From the NCBI GenBank assembly GCA_947034885.2, contig OX344753.2, positions 3,348,001 through 3,412,000 of the forward strand: a stretch of 64,000 nucleotides of DNA, in the 5' to 3' direction. Origin of the DNA: Thuidium tamariscinum. Lineage: Eukaryota > Streptophyta > Bryopsida > Hypnales > Thuidiaceae. Of the stretch, positions 36,210-48,212 are shown piece by piece (positions within the stretch are counted from its first letter, which is position 1; each line of letters begins with the position of its first letter). The translations under genes were made by a program, and so were the position numbers. The notes under the pieces were generated by a model. That model saw nothing but the letters and a program-made list of their open reading frames with translations. It searched no databases and was not told the origin of the DNA.

Positions 36210-36965
36210 TGTGGGTTATGCAAGTGGGTGCTCAGTCTCAAATTCTTCAGTAGTTTGGCTGTCTGTTTCAACAAGTTACTTGGTTTCACTGGGATGTGCA
36301 TTGCAGCGTGTGACTCATGCACTGTGCTGTCCTCACTACTGCTTCCCAACTTAGTTTCAAGCTTGAAGCTTTCCAGCACTCATGACATGATCTTTGGTTT
36401 TGCAATTTTCATAAGAAAAAATTGAAAATTATTATTATTATTATTTACAAAAAATGAATACACATTTTTGAAACAAATGAAATGGAATTTCATTGCAAAA
36501 TAAAAGAAACTTGGAAATGAAAACAGCAGGACTGAGGAGGCAATACTGATAGGCCATCAGTACCTGTCATTTCAATAACAACAGGGAGACTCCAGAATGT
36601 GAATAATAATATTGAAGGCAATAAGAGAACTGACTAAATAATCTTCATGCCCATTGTTCCCAACTCTTTTTGTGGTCAACATCAAGGTGGGTATGGAACC
36701 ATCCATAGTTGACCACCACTTAAGTGATTTGCACATGTTCCGGAGCAGTATAAGGTAATGTAAAATTTTTACCATACAAGAATATAGAAATGAAGGAGAT
36801 TGACAAATTTTTGTGATTTTTTATTCCTCAATTCAAGTTACTCTGACATTTGGGAGCCAAAAGTTGGCCTAAACCCATTATGAATATATGGAACCTTCCA
36901 ATTCCGACCATTCAAGAACTACTTTCTTGGTCACTATTTCAAGACATGTGTTATGAACTTTACCA
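36210..36965. other. No gene recognised; (ATT)n microsatellite near 36430
   Basis: Holds an (ATT)n run at about 36429-36446 and a motif, gaaacaaatgaaatggaatt followed by tcattgcaa (36470-36498), that recurs at 12003, 61331 and 61399. Confidence 0.5.
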
Positions 36966-37356
36966 AGGTAGAAGCACCAGTAAAGACGATCATTTAAGCA
37001 ATTTTGGAGCAAATGGTGAAGAGTAAGAGCTAGTTGAAAATTTTCTCATGTATTAAGATAAGAAATATAGAGATAGAGAATTTTTCAAAATTCTATTCTT
37101 GAAATTGCAATTATTGTGAATTTTCAAAGACAAAAAGTACATTGGACCTATAACCACTATTTAGAGTCTCCTAGTTCCAATTAGTCTAGAACTACTTTCC
37201 TACTCACTACTTCCAGATATGTGTCATAACCTTATTAGTCCCAATCTTGATAAGGATAAAAAAAACATGCATGGCTTAATTTCTATCGTAAGGTCAGAAA
37301 TAGCACACCCTATGAGTTGGTTATTGGGCATGGTTGGTTATTAGTGCTTCTACCGT
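36966..37356. mobile_element. TA-type MITE, ~400-bp class, ends decayed
   Basis: Left CCA|AGGTAGAAGCACCAGTAA, right TTATTAGTGCTTCTACCGT|AA. The ends are inverted repeats of the AGGTAG class, with flanking TA lost on the left. The interior carries aagaactactttcttggtca repeated in altered form as agaactactttcctactcac, about 280 bp apart. A second terminal fragment (GGTGGTTCTACCAT at about 37470-37487) lies just outside. Confidence 0.6.
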
Positions 37357-37489
37357 AATCCCAGTCCACAGAAAGGGGCTAAAAATGCATTTTAAGCTTT
37401 GGTTGGAAATTTGTTCTAACCTTGACTGAAAATAGCTACACTTACAAGTTGAATATGGATCTCTGGTTGGCAATAGGTGGTTCTACCAT

Positions 37490-38121
37490 ACCCCTAAAAC
37501 CACTACTTCTTGACATTGAGCATATTTATTATTATTAGATCAAGGTGTTTTTTTTTGGCAATTTATCGCCAGCTTCTCACTTTGGCTCACCAATGTTCAT
37601 GGCTCCCTTCCAATATTGGCCTTTGGTGGGAGGCCATAGAGGGATTTACTATTCATCTATAGTACCCAAAAAAATCGTTGTATTAGATGAGTCAAATTTT
37701 CATTCATTTTCTTTTTGTTGACAAATGAAAGGAGGTTCGAACACACCAAAAAAACAAGGCATTTCAATACCATATGCAAAAATTATGAAGGTTAATTTTT
37801 TTTTATTCTAATTAGAGATTTTTAAATCATTTCTTCAACATATGCTCACATTGACATTGAGTTTGGAAGTGTATAGATAGGGATGATGACGGTTTTAGGC
37901 GTGGTGTACTTTTTGAGTGTACTCAATTTATATGAGCAATATAGTGTGCTAATAAGACTACATTAACTGATCCCATTTCAAAAATTGGAAATATAACTAG
38001 TATTGATCCATTGTGGTACAAATACATAGCAAGTGAATTTTGGCATACAAATAGGTTGGCTTGCCTTAGTTATTGTGAAAAATGGCAGATTTACTCTACT
38101 TAGAAGAAGAATTGCAATTAA
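37490..38121. other. AT-rich sequence, no gene recognised
   Basis: No ORF with a domain and no clear repeat boundary. Confidence 0.5.
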
Positions 38122-39123
38122 TTAACCCCTCGAGGCCCATGGTCATTTAGGGAAAGAAAAACATCATTGCTTTTGAAGTATTATAGATCACTAAGGTATA
38201 CAAATCTCAATCATATTAATAATGTTGTAGTGTACATACTGTAAATGACGTAAATCAAATTTGGAGTCATTTGTTCATATGGATTGCAAGATCATAATTA
38301 ATGTTTTAGTGTTGAAAAAGGTTGTCCCCCACGTTGTCTAAATTTTCCTAAAAATCCTTTTGGAGGTCAAATTTGATTTCTAAACATACTCAAATGAAAA
38401 TATTTTAATCTATAAAATGATTAAAAAAAATCATGCAAATATATTGATGAAAGAAAAATATCATTCAATTGACTTATTGTATTTGCAAAATGGTTTTGAA
38501 ATGTCAAAAAGTAGCAAAAATGTTGCAAAAATACATCTACAACTAAACCTTTATCTTCTAAATGCTTCTCAATAATTCCATAACTTCTTGGATTGATATG
38601 AAAATCTAACCACACAAACTAAACTAGTATGTACAACTTTTTTAAGTAAATTTATTGGAAATGGACACTATGTGAAGAAGAAATAAGCTCCTAAAGTTCA
38701 TTATAATCAAAAAAATGTTTTGATTTTGAACTTTCAATTGCTCCAAAAATTTCAAAAAAAATTAGATTGACATGACAAATTTACTTTGATAACTAAATTT
38801 TTTTTTTTAAATGATCCAACAAATTTTTTTTAAAAAAAACATTGAATGAAGAAGGTACAAGCTCCAAATTTGCACTTATAAAAATCTGGTTTGGGGAATT
38901 CAAATTGGGCCTATGAGCTTTGATTAGCTTCCAAAAATTCATTAAAATAAAAAAAAATTGGGTTTGAAATAAAAAATTTACCAAACAAGCTACAAGAAAG
39001 AACTCAAATTTTCAAACAAGTTTTGATTAAATTTGAACATTAGATGCAAAAGTTATAACACTTTGAATTTGACTTACATATTATGTGAGGAAACTTTAGG
39101 TCCCTTGGGCAATGAAGGATTAA
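38122..39123. mobile_element. piggyBac-like element, TTAA-B family
   Basis: TTAA at 38122-38125 and 39120-39123. Ends are TTAACCCCTCGAGGCCCATG and CCTTGGGCAATGAAGGATTAA. Internal blocks (cataacttcttggattgata, ttgcaaaatggttttgaaatg) match 8575-9551 in the same orientation. Length is 1002 bp and it is non-coding. Confidence 0.85.
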
Positions 39124-39416
39124 GTCTATTGTTGCAAAGAATCTCTAAGTCAATGAAGCTAAGTCCCGACAAAGTCTTTTCTTCTTCATTAACCACAGAA
39201 ATAGAATGCATTGTTCATTTTCAAGAGAGCTTCTGAGCCGCAATCAAGGTGCAATGCCTATTTATGTGGTTTGCCTATGTAATGGGTCATTAATTATGCA
39301 TTCTTCATCCAAATTGATGTGTTCATCTTATCGGTTTCATCCAAATTTTCTTACCATGGTTCTTATTGTGCAAAGCTTCTCATCATTAGGCATTGCTTAA
39401 TGAAAGAACCTCCTCA

Positions 39417-40346
39417 TTAACCCCTAAAGGACCATTGTCCCCTCGGGGGACAATTTGGAGTTCGGGCAGGTCCCGTAGACCTCAATTTTTAATGAATCTT
39501 TTTGAAACTTTCTCGTAAGATGGGAAAACTAATTATCTTCATAGGAATGTAATTTTTATTTCAATTGGTGACCGGGAGCAAAAGTTATACCACAAAAAGC
39601 CCAAATTTTCATTCGGTGGGCAGAATTTTCTTTTGCAAAAAGTCAAATTTTGATTTTCTTAAAAGAAAAATATAAAATAATATGTTTTTGCCTACATGTG
39701 AAGCTTTGATTCATTCTATTTGGACTTATAATGAGAAAGTTATGGACAATCTTGTTTTTCGGGCAATCTAAACAATTTCCTAAGAAAATAACTTATAGGA
39801 TTCATTTTTGAATGCAATTTTTACAATTTTTCAAAAAAAATTGTTGGACAAGGTTATGTTTACTTGCGAGAAAAATCTCACCATTGGAATTATTGTATTT
39901 CAATCCCATCTTAGAGTTATTAACCATTTAGTTTTTCTTTCAATCTTGGACCTACATCTACTTAACAATTTCTTAAAGAATGAAAATCAAGTGTTTTTTG
40001 TGTGAAATTTTTTTCTTAGACTCTCAACTCAAGTTCTTAACACAAAAAATTATATATTCAAATTCTATAGTGCAATTTTTTTTACAAATGACACTCAAAG
40101 TCATCTAAAATTGCAAACCACAGTTCAAAAAAACTTGTATTTCCAACTTTGAATGCTCATATCTTCCAATATGTAGGGTCAAACTTCATGAAATTTTTAC
40201 CACCTGATCTCAATAAAGTTAAGTACAAGATCCTATGGTTAGATTCTTAAAAAGTTATTTTTTTTGTTTTTTTGGGTGAATGCAATAGAAATGGCAGTTT
40301 TGAGAGGTTTTTGACAAAAAGAAGGCCTTGGGCCTTTAGGGGTTAA
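39417..40346. mobile_element. piggyBac-like element, TTAA-A family, most complete copy
   Basis: TTAA at 39417-39420 and 40343-40346. Ends TTAACCCCTAAAGGACCATT and GGCCTTTAGGGGTTAA are well matched over about 14 bp. Near the left end is a small palindrome (gtcccctcgggggac). It is inverted relative to 7359-8303. It contains only short frames and no transposase. Confidence 0.9.
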
Positions 40347-41279
40347 GCTCCACCTTCCTCGTCAACCCTTTCCATCATGCAATGTCCTTCTCCTCAGGTA
40401 TTGCCCTATATAAAAATTGCTCAAAATTGTAATTTCTTGTATAAAGAGACAAAATTTAGCTTCTTATATTTTTTTTACATACCTTATCATAAGATGTTTC
40501 AATAGACTAATATGAGGTTGCATAAAAGAAATTTTAAAAACTTTGACCACATAAATTACAAGATATTTGTGTTCAAAAAGAAAATATGATTTTTTGGGGC
40601 ATTGAGACAAACTAATTTACAAAACTTTGAATCCTCTTAACTTAAAACAAATACAAATTTCAACTTTCTAAAGATTTGTTAATATGAGTTGATTAGAAAA
40701 AGCTAGCTCTTCTGCTACATCAAAAAAAATATTGCAATTGAAAAATAAAATCTTCCTATTGAATCAACAATGATTGTTGATGTTGGTTTGAAGGTGAAAA
40801 AATAAAGAAATAAAATGTCACGACTTCAACACCATTCAATCACATGCTTAACTCTTGAAAATCTTGAAATCCCTTTGTGGCCATATAATACATAATGAAT
40901 TATGTTGTATTTGATCCAAAAGAACTTTGACTAAATAATTTTTTAGAACAAAGTAAACTAATGATCATGATAGTACTTAAATAACATTTTATTATAATTC
41001 ATGTACTAAATCATAACTAGTATACCTTGTATTGTTGCTAGAATCAAAAGGGAAAATAAATTATAATTTTTTCATTCAATAAAAAATTCAAAATCCAATA
41101 ACTTTCACATTGTAGGTTCCAATGCCATGAATTAAAGCTTATGCATCCTTCCTTGCCAACAATATTTCATCAATACCACACACACACAACCAAGGGACAC
41201 ATAGTTCACGAGATCTCAATATAACAAACAGACAAAAGAAACAAACATCCTATCTTAATCCCTAAGCGTTGAAAGGCTC
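40347..41279. other. AT-rich sequence, no gene recognised
   Basis: Some similarity to the interior of TTAA-A elements (for example aaaactttgaccacataaat) suggests an old fragment. No boundaries and no ORF of interest. Confidence 0.4.
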
Positions 41280-41660
41280 ATTTGTAGAATTGACAATTTT
41301 AGAAAAATCATCATAAAATACTATTTGGAAGAATATTTTGGAATTGAAATGCAAATAAAAGTTGTAGAGTTTGAGTTTTAGATTATGTCCATATAGTTAG
41401 ATTTACCAATGCTATCACCAATATTTTTCTATAAATTTTGAAAGGAAAATTTCAATATTACTTCAAAATGCAATTTCAAGCAAAATATTGTTATTTTTGG
41501 AGAAATTTTGTTGACATGGATTTGAAATGAGGTTCTCTTGACATGGTGAATTTTTGCAATTCTTGCATTCTTCAATTCTATGACATCATTTTTGCAATTC
41601 CAAGTTTGAACTAGGGTCAATCCAAGTCAACCACTTGACATACTTTCACATTTGTAATTT
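41280..41660. repeat. Dispersed repeat, inverted partner at 53580-53900
   Basis: The stretch containing ggaattgaaatgcaaataaa and cacttgacatactttcacat is found as its reverse complement at 53580-53900. The class is unknown. Confidence 0.6.
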
Positions 41661-41907
41661 TAGAAAAATATGTGCTCTAAAAACACCAAATTCAACCCTT
41701 GGATAGGACTACAACTTCATGAAGTATCTTTAAAAATTAGGAAGACTTTCATCAAAGCTATAATGAGAAAGAAATCTCATGAACATCTATGCATCATCCA
41801 AAAAATGGACATCATAGTGCTCCAAGGTTAATGGTACAGATGGATTGAAGAGTTGTTACAAGAATAAATATGGGTTGTATAGAGGGACACCAAGGGCCTT
41901 TCAATAG

Positions 41908-42729
41908 TTAATCCCTAAGTACCTAAGCCTTGCCAAGTGTGCTTTTCTTATTAAGAAAAAAGCATTGGCCTCTAGTAATCTCCAATGAAGCAAATTTTTC
42001 ATTTTTCAAAATCCAACCGCATAGATATTTTAAGAGCTTGCATATTAGTATGCAAAACAATTTTGAGTGTAAAATTGCAAAGAAGTTGTGAGATTATAAC
42101 AAGAAAAATGTGTATTTTCTATTTTTAGTATATTATCCCTCACTACGATGTATTAGAAATTTGTATTTTTTAAGTTTTTTGGAATTAATGGTAACATGAA
42201 CAACCACAAATAGTGTTAGCACACTAAAATGTACTTTCAAAAAACTTAAATTCACTTGAAAACCTATAAATTCATTAGACAATCCACCTTGCAATTGTTG
42301 AAGTACAATTTTTTTTCTATAACTAGAAATTGCAAATATCTTCAAACCAACACTTGCATGTTTAAATTTTCAATGGTGAAAATCATAAAAACACTATACT
42401 CTTTCTATTAGGACCATTTTCAAAGCATTTGGATAAGTAGAATTTCCTAAATCTCAAATCAAATGAAATTGACAAGTTATGCACAAAACCAAAAAATGAA
42501 ATAAAATTGGCAAGCTTTACTCTCTACAAATGTTACACACATGTCTTTGAAGACCCCTCAATAATAAAATATTTACTTTTTTCTGTGAAAAATGAAAGTC
42601 TTCAATAGTTAACTCTAAAAACTGCCCAATTTTTTTTTTGAACCGTCAAAGGAATTTAACTACCCATTGAGATTTGAGCCTTAAATTTGAGAGTGACCAC
42701 ATGTGGTCGCTCATGCAGATAGGGGTTAA
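41908..42729. mobile_element. piggyBac-like element related to TTAA-C, 822 bp
   Basis: TTAA at 41908-41911 and 42726-42729. Left end TTAATCCCTAAGTACCTAAG, right end GCAGATAGGGGTTAA. Its left flank (gtatagagggacaccaaggg) is homologous to the flank of 15030-15960, so both elements occupy equivalent positions in a repeat. A small palindrome, gaccacatgtggtc, lies near the right end. It is non-coding. Confidence 0.65.
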
Positions 42730-42898
42730 GAAGGATGGGTCAATTACTTGCTAATAATGGAACAAACAACATCTATATTCAAAAGAAAGAAAAAAAAATG
42801 TAAAAATGTTGCCAGGGCAACCTTGCCTTTGGTCTAGTGTATAAGAGAGGGCTCAAAAATGGTGTAGGGTTGTGGGGTTGTGGGCTTTTTGAACTGTC

Positions 42899-43470
42899 CA
42901 GTAGGAGACTCTGAAATGGATATCAGATTATGGGAAAATGAACTCTTAATTACATCAAAGCATGATAAGAGTTGTTTTTTACTTCTTCACTGAATGGCTT
43001 AAGATCTTAAATGGGTTCATTCCTAACTAAGTGGATAGGTGTCTACTAATTTTATTCAAAATAAGAATTGATAGTCCAACTACCTTGTTACAAATGTTAA
43101 AAAATCTGAAATAATGATTGATTCAAGCATTTATTTCAGATTTAGAAAGGGTCGCATTTTGAAACCATCTTGATTACTTTTTACATGTTGCAATATTAGT
43201 TGCTGAACAAAGTCATATTCTTCTCCAACCCAAGCATGTGTGGGTTTTCAAGGCCTACTAATCACAAACAAGGCCCTATGCTAGACTGTGTTTGAAAATT
43301 CATAAGTAATTCATAAATGCTCTGAAAATTATAAAACGACTTGTATAAGATTCCTCATCTATTTCTCTTTAACTTAAAAAAAAATGAGCTAAAAACATTC
43401 CCATCTACAAAAAGGCATTAGAAAAAAGGCAGACCAGCCCTTAAATGAGCGGTTTCTGAGCCTCCTCCCT
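42899..43470. mobile_element. TA-flanked element, ~550-bp family, inverted copy
   Basis: Reverse-orientation relative of 17027-17565. The left end is near gtccagtaggagactc, the right end is GAGCCTCCTCCCT|TA, and both share ctaagtggataggtgtctac and gatgttgcaat-like stretches. The left boundary is approximate. Confidence 0.7.
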
Positions 43471-43559
43471 TATTGTTTTCCATTCAACAGATATAGTCAC
43501 TTTTTTTCATTAAAAATGAGGACCGCCATGCAACTTATTTCAATATTTCAAAATCTCTT

Positions 43560-44023
43560 TTGTTTGTTTTGTTTGTTTTGTTTTATTTTTTCATGTTTCC
43601 TTTACAAATCTTTTTTCTTCTTCCAGCAAGTACACTGCAATAACTTGAATGTTGTGAGCTTATTGAAAGCGATGGCCCCTGGCTTCCTGATCCCACAGAC
43701 CCCGAGCCCCAACTAACTTAAGCTTGGGGCAGAGAGCACATCACCCACCCCACCCTGCCTGATCAATACGCATTCCGTCCGTCCCTCCAGGCAGATGGAT
43801 GGACGGATGGAGGGGACGTAGTTCTCTGGAGGAAGGCACATGACAACAGTCAGACTGCTCTGAACTCAAAGGCTGGAGTGGAGTGGAGTGGAGTGGAGTG
43901 GAGTGGAGTGGAGTGGAGTGGAGGGGACGGGCTCCAGGCTTCTGAGTTGGCTCTGAAGGCCACCACATGGAAAAGGAAAGGGCTCTAACTTAATAGAGAC
44001 TCGGCAACTCAGGGTTTCTCTCC
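43560..44023. other. GC-richer island with simple repeats, no gene recognised
   Basis: Contains (TTTGT)n near 43560-43585, cgtccgtccctcc / gatggacggatgg around 43775-43815, and the pentanucleotide array below. No domain-bearing ORF was found. Confidence 0.45.
43874..43923. repeat. (TGGAG)n microsatellite
   Basis: About ten perfect TGGAG units. A minus-strand frame reads through it as a repetitive peptide that is not a gene. Confidence 0.95.
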
Positions 44024-44353
44024 CATAAGAGGATTTCTGGCCCTTCTACAAGACTGCAAGTTCCCAAACACTAGGAGTAAAGTGGGAACTCTGGGAACCC
44101 CATGCTGATGTGTTCAAGTGACTGCCACATCAGATAATAGTAATTAATTAATTAATTAATTTTTTGAATTTTTGAATTTTTTTAAATTATTTTTTTCTTT
44201 CTAATACATTCTGAAATTTTTGAAAAAAATTAAATTAAATTATTTTTTTCAAAATTCAAAAATTCAGACCAGCAGAGGCTGATCTGCAACGTCGGAACAG
44301 TTTCATGGAATGGCCCTGAAACAGTCTCTTGGAGGCCCAGAAATTCTCTTATG
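44024..44353. mobile_element. Inverted-repeat element, GAGACT family, copy 2
   Basis: Ends CATAAGAGGATTTC and GAAATTCTCTTATG. Interior landmarks match 3621-3934 in order: gttcccaaacac, gactgccacatcag, ccagcagaggctga, gaaacagtctcttgg. An AATT/TTAATT-rich centre separates the halves. Confidence 0.8.
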
Positions 44354-44369
44354 CCTTTGGATCCCTTGG

Positions 44370-44725
44370 TTAATTTCCTGATCCTCGATTAATTGTGTGA
44401 TCCTTTGGTTAATTGTGCGATCCCTCGGTTAATTGCGCGATCCCTCGGTTGTGCGATCCCTCGGTCCCTTGGTTGTGTGATTTTTCCATCCCTTGGTCAT
44501 GCGATCCCTCGGTCCCTAAGTTGTGCAATTTTTCCATCCCTTCCTTGCACAATCCCGTGGTCCCTCAATTGTGTGATTTTTCCATCCTTCGGTCATGTGA
44601 TCCCTCAATCCCTTGGTTGTGTGATCCCTCCCTCCCTTAGGCAAGCAATCCCTCCATTCCTTGGTTGCATGATCCCTCCATCCCTTGGGTGCAAAATCCA
44701 TCCATTCTTTGATCACTCAATCTTA
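44370..44725. repeat. Degenerate minisatellite (GATCCCTCGGT family)
   Basis: More than 15 imperfect units of the form (t)gcgatccctcggt(cccttgg)ttg, with variants gatttttccatcccttgg. Plus-strand frames translate it as repeated CDPSVP / CAIPRSLG-like peptides. Frames are open on both strands, which indicates repeat composition rather than a protein gene. Confidence 0.88.
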
Positions 44726-44734
44726 TTAGCCTTA

Positions 44735-45136
44735 ACATAGAACCACCCATAACCAACCAGTATTCTATAGCCAATCTATCAATAGACATATTTCCAACTG
44801 AGGCTAGAATGTTGTTTTTTTCTTTTTTAAAGTTGGGACTAAAATGTCATGGCCTATGGCCCAAAGTAGTGTGCAAAAAAGTAAGAAGGAATGAGTAAAA
44901 AGTAGTTTTTTGTGTGATCGGAACTAGAAAAGTTCAATGATTGGTAATGGAATTAGTGCACTTTTTGCCTTTGAAAATTCATAGAAATCTCAATTCATGT
45001 AATAAAATTACCAACATTTATGCAATCCATATCATTTCTATCATTGCACCTCTAAAAATACTTGGTTTGCCTTACACTACATTAAATCATGTCTATAATA
45101 CCTTAAATGAGTATTGGTTTATCGGTGATTCTACCT
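44735..45136. mobile_element. TA-flanked MITE, ~400-bp family
   Basis: Left TTA|ACATAGAACCACCCATAA (expected AGGTAG drifted to ACATAG), right GGTGATTCTACCT|TAA. Internal matches to 16449-16838 and 60287-60709 include cactttttgcctttgaaaat and tttctatcattgcacctcta-like blocks. Confidence 0.75.
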
Positions 45137-45189
45137 TAAATCGATTCTTAGGCAAATTTAGATTAGGGATCAAAACTAGATTCACAAAA

Positions 45190-45295
45190 CCACACGACCA
45201 ATAGTATTGCTCTCAACCAATGGGGTGCACATCCTCAACCAATAAAATTGCTTTCAACCAATGGGGTGCATATTCTCAACCAATAGGATGCCTCG
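45190..45295. repeat. Short tandem repeat, 41-bp period
   Basis: Alternating ccaatagtattgctctcaa and ccaatggggtgcacatcctc units, about 2.5 periods. Confidence 0.85.
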
Positions 45296-45334
45296 ATTTC
45301 CAAAATCTCTTGGTTCTATACCATAGTCTAAGTA

Positions 45335-45687
45335 AGGTAGGAATACCCATTACTACCAATTTAAATAGTTTCACCATAGTAGGGGGCACCTTTTCCTAAA
45401 ACAAATATTTTTGTAGTATTGGCAACGGAAGATCATGAATTTAAAAAAATTCATTCATAGATAAGGCAAGTAATTTCTATGAATTTTCCAAGTAGGACTC
45501 ACATACTAACTTAAAGCACCAAAATTTGCACTCCAAGTAAATTTGCCTTGATTCTCACACCAAAATCTAAGAAAATCAGAGCCCACCAACCACAACTAAA
45601 GTTTCAAGGTACTTTTGGGGACACTTTCAAAGGAATTCTAGTGTCAACCTATAGATAGAGTGAAAATTGTTGAGTGCTTCTACGGCT
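45335..45687. mobile_element. TA-flanked MITE, 353-bp family, intact copy
   Basis: Left GTA|AGGTAGGAATACCCATT, right GAGTGCTTCTACGGCT|TAA. The reverse complement matches the split copy at 24712-25278 throughout, and both are 353 bp when the nested element is removed. It is non-coding. Confidence 0.85.
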
Positions 45688-45689
45688 TA

Positions 45690-46632
45690 AACCCAGTCTT
45701 AGTTTAACTTACTTAATGAATGATGCAAGACGTGACCGTATGGATGGAATTGGCGGCCTTTTGTTTGGTGAAAGTGGTATTCAGACTTGACTGATTGATC
45801 GCGGCCAGCATGACTGAGTTGGAATGTGTACGCGACAATGCCCACCAAGGGGTAAACACCGACCTGGCCATGGCAGCTGATTTCAGGAACCCTATTGATG
45901 GCAGAACATTAGGAACTTTCAAACTGACACCATTGCCGTTGTTATATCAATCTACAACTCCATTGCATTTGTGTAAAAAATTTTAAAAATTTTAACAAAA
46001 TGAAGAAGATGATGAATCATGACTCTCACTAGCTGGAAGACCAGTGTATGAAATTAAACGTGTTGGAGTATGATCTCTCATTCGAGTGGAAAGGAAGAAG
46101 GAAGAAGGAAAAAGATAAAAGGAAATCACTAAAACTACTATTCAAATTTTTTAATCAAACTTTTCAATGTAAATTGTAAGTTCCAATTGTTGTCCAAAAT
46201 CCAAGACTTAAGGTGTATAACTTGTTTACAACTAGAACCTAATTTGTGCAAAATAGGATGACCTGTTTGAATGAATTAGGGGAATACAATGTGGTCTTAA
46301 CAACTTCATTGTTGCGTGACAAATAAGACACTGGCACTTAATGAAGTTGCAAAGACCAGTTTTTAGTCTTAGCCTTTTTTGAAACATGTTTGCCATTACA
46401 TTGAGAATAAGTCAAATTGTAATCTACACTTCTATAATTTCTACTATTTCCAATCTCAATGAACATTTAGCAAAGAAAATAGTGCAATCTCCATTACTTC
46501 TACTCTTTCATTAGAAGAAAATCATCCCCCCTATCATTGCTCAATAAACATTTGCTACAATACTTTACATTAGGAGAAACATTTCACATACCTTAGAGCA
46601 ACCCCAAAGTTGCGATGTGAAGCAACAATGTA
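45690..46632. other. No gene recognised
   Basis: The first 270 bp is somewhat richer in G+C and open on both strands (45713-45922 and 45795-45986), without a domain. The remainder is AT-rich background. Confidence 0.45.
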
Positions 46633-46905
46633 AGGTAGGTACACCCAAAATGGCACCTGACCTTAAAGCGCCTTGTACAACGTGCATACATTTTCAAAAT
46701 CAGCCATGTACCCAGACTATAGATGGCGCTTTTAGAAACACACTTTGACTGCTTATAACTTTTGCATACGGTATCCAAATCCACTGTTCTTTGGTGCATT
46801 GGAACATGCTTTCACTCACCAACAAGACTGTAAAAAAATCTGAACAACATAATAACAAGAATTAGGCACAGTATGAAAAACTGGTGCTTTTCGGTGTACC
46901 TACCT
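46633..46905. mobile_element. TA-flanked MITE, 273-bp family, copy 2
   Basis: Left GTA|AGGTAGGTACACCCAAAA, right GGTGTACCTACCT|TAA. Same orientation as 15678-15950. Two gcgcc/ggcgc-bearing blocks (aaagcgcc, gatggcgctttt) lie near the left part. Confidence 0.9.
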
Positions 46906-47192
46906 TAAATGTTTTGCACCACTGATCTTCCTCTAAAGTGCAAAATATTTACAATGTTTTTTTGGGTTTTCTTTTCTTGAAACACATGAACATTTTCCAT
47001 TGAAAGGGGAAATTTACAATGTTATTTCACAGTGCAGCTGTGGGGTTGTGATAGATTGACAGTGGATAACTTAACTTACATCTTGTGAAGACAAAGAGAA
47101 TGATACCAAGGAACTGACTGATTCTCAGTCCCAGAGGAGTTTTTTACATGAAGATTCTCAGAAAACCCAGCCTGTGGGTTTGGGCCAGTTGT

Positions 47193-47928
47193 TTAACCCT
47201 TAAAGGACGGACCTATTACCACTGCTCTGAAGCTTCTCTGCTCATCACTTAGTTTGTTATCGTTTTGGAAGCAGATATGCCTGAAAATTTTTTATTTTAT
47301 TTTTCAGAGATGAAAGTACATGTCTTCTATACTCCACCAAAAAATTAGATTTTTTTGAGAAAAATTGATTCTTATGTGAATTTTTGAAGAAAAATTGAAG
47401 AAAAAATCATATCAAATAGAAAATTATCTCAAAAAATCTGAAAATTTCACCGTGTGTGTAAATTATAGTGACTAACATCATGATGGAAACTCAATTTCCG
47501 TGTACTTCTATAAATAGGATGAAATGGACATTAAAATTGCACCCAAATCTCAAAATGTAATAAAATATTCAATTTTACGAATTTTTTCAAAATTTCAATT
47601 GGAGTAGAAACTAGAAAGTAGGACCTTCATTTCATTAGTTGGGCTCAAACTCAAAAAACGTCATTTTCAAGGAGAAATTTCAGATTCAGTCAATTTCTCA
47701 AAATACACTAAAATGGCAAATTTTGCCATCCGTTTTCTCTAATTACTTCTCAACTACATGGAAACAAATAGTAGTTAGACTAAAAATTCAATTGGAGACT
47801 CTTTACAACTCAACGTGAAAGGTCAATAAAAAAAGAAGTGAATGAAAAAACTACTGTTCTGCTGTTCTTCTGCTCTTCCTCAGTCATCCAAACGCCAAAA
47901 AATGGCCCCTCAGGCATTAAGGGGTTAA
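47193..47928. mobile_element. piggyBac-like element, TTAA-D family, complete
   Basis: Left end TTAACCCTTAAAGGACGG at 47193. Right end CAGGCATTAAGGGGTTAA at 47928, immediately followed by a second gggttaa that gives an alternative boundary at 47935. The interior matches the truncated copy 9552-9976. No transposase frame. Confidence 0.8.
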
Positions 47929-48212
47929 GGGTTAAGTGAAGCATGATGGAGATGATCAGCTGATGGGGTTAAGTAACTTAAGTAAAGTAAAGCTGACATC
48001 AGTTTTCACAGAAATGGATGACAATATGATTGTTTTGGGGAGCAACGAGAACGTCAGCCCCCTGCACATGCACCGAAAGAGAAATGCCAATAATTTAAGA
48101 AGAGTTAGTTGGAAGGTTTTGAAAAGTGTCATGCTCGTACTCACTACGCAGTAGGCTTCCTCCCCTCCCCTCTAATGCACACTACAAGTAGGGTGACATG
48201 GAGAGTATAACC

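Noticed and set aside
44393-44740. 115-codon plus-strand frame with repeated CAIPRSLG-like peptides
   Set aside because: It is the translation of a degenerate minisatellite, and overlapping frames are open on both strands for the same reason.
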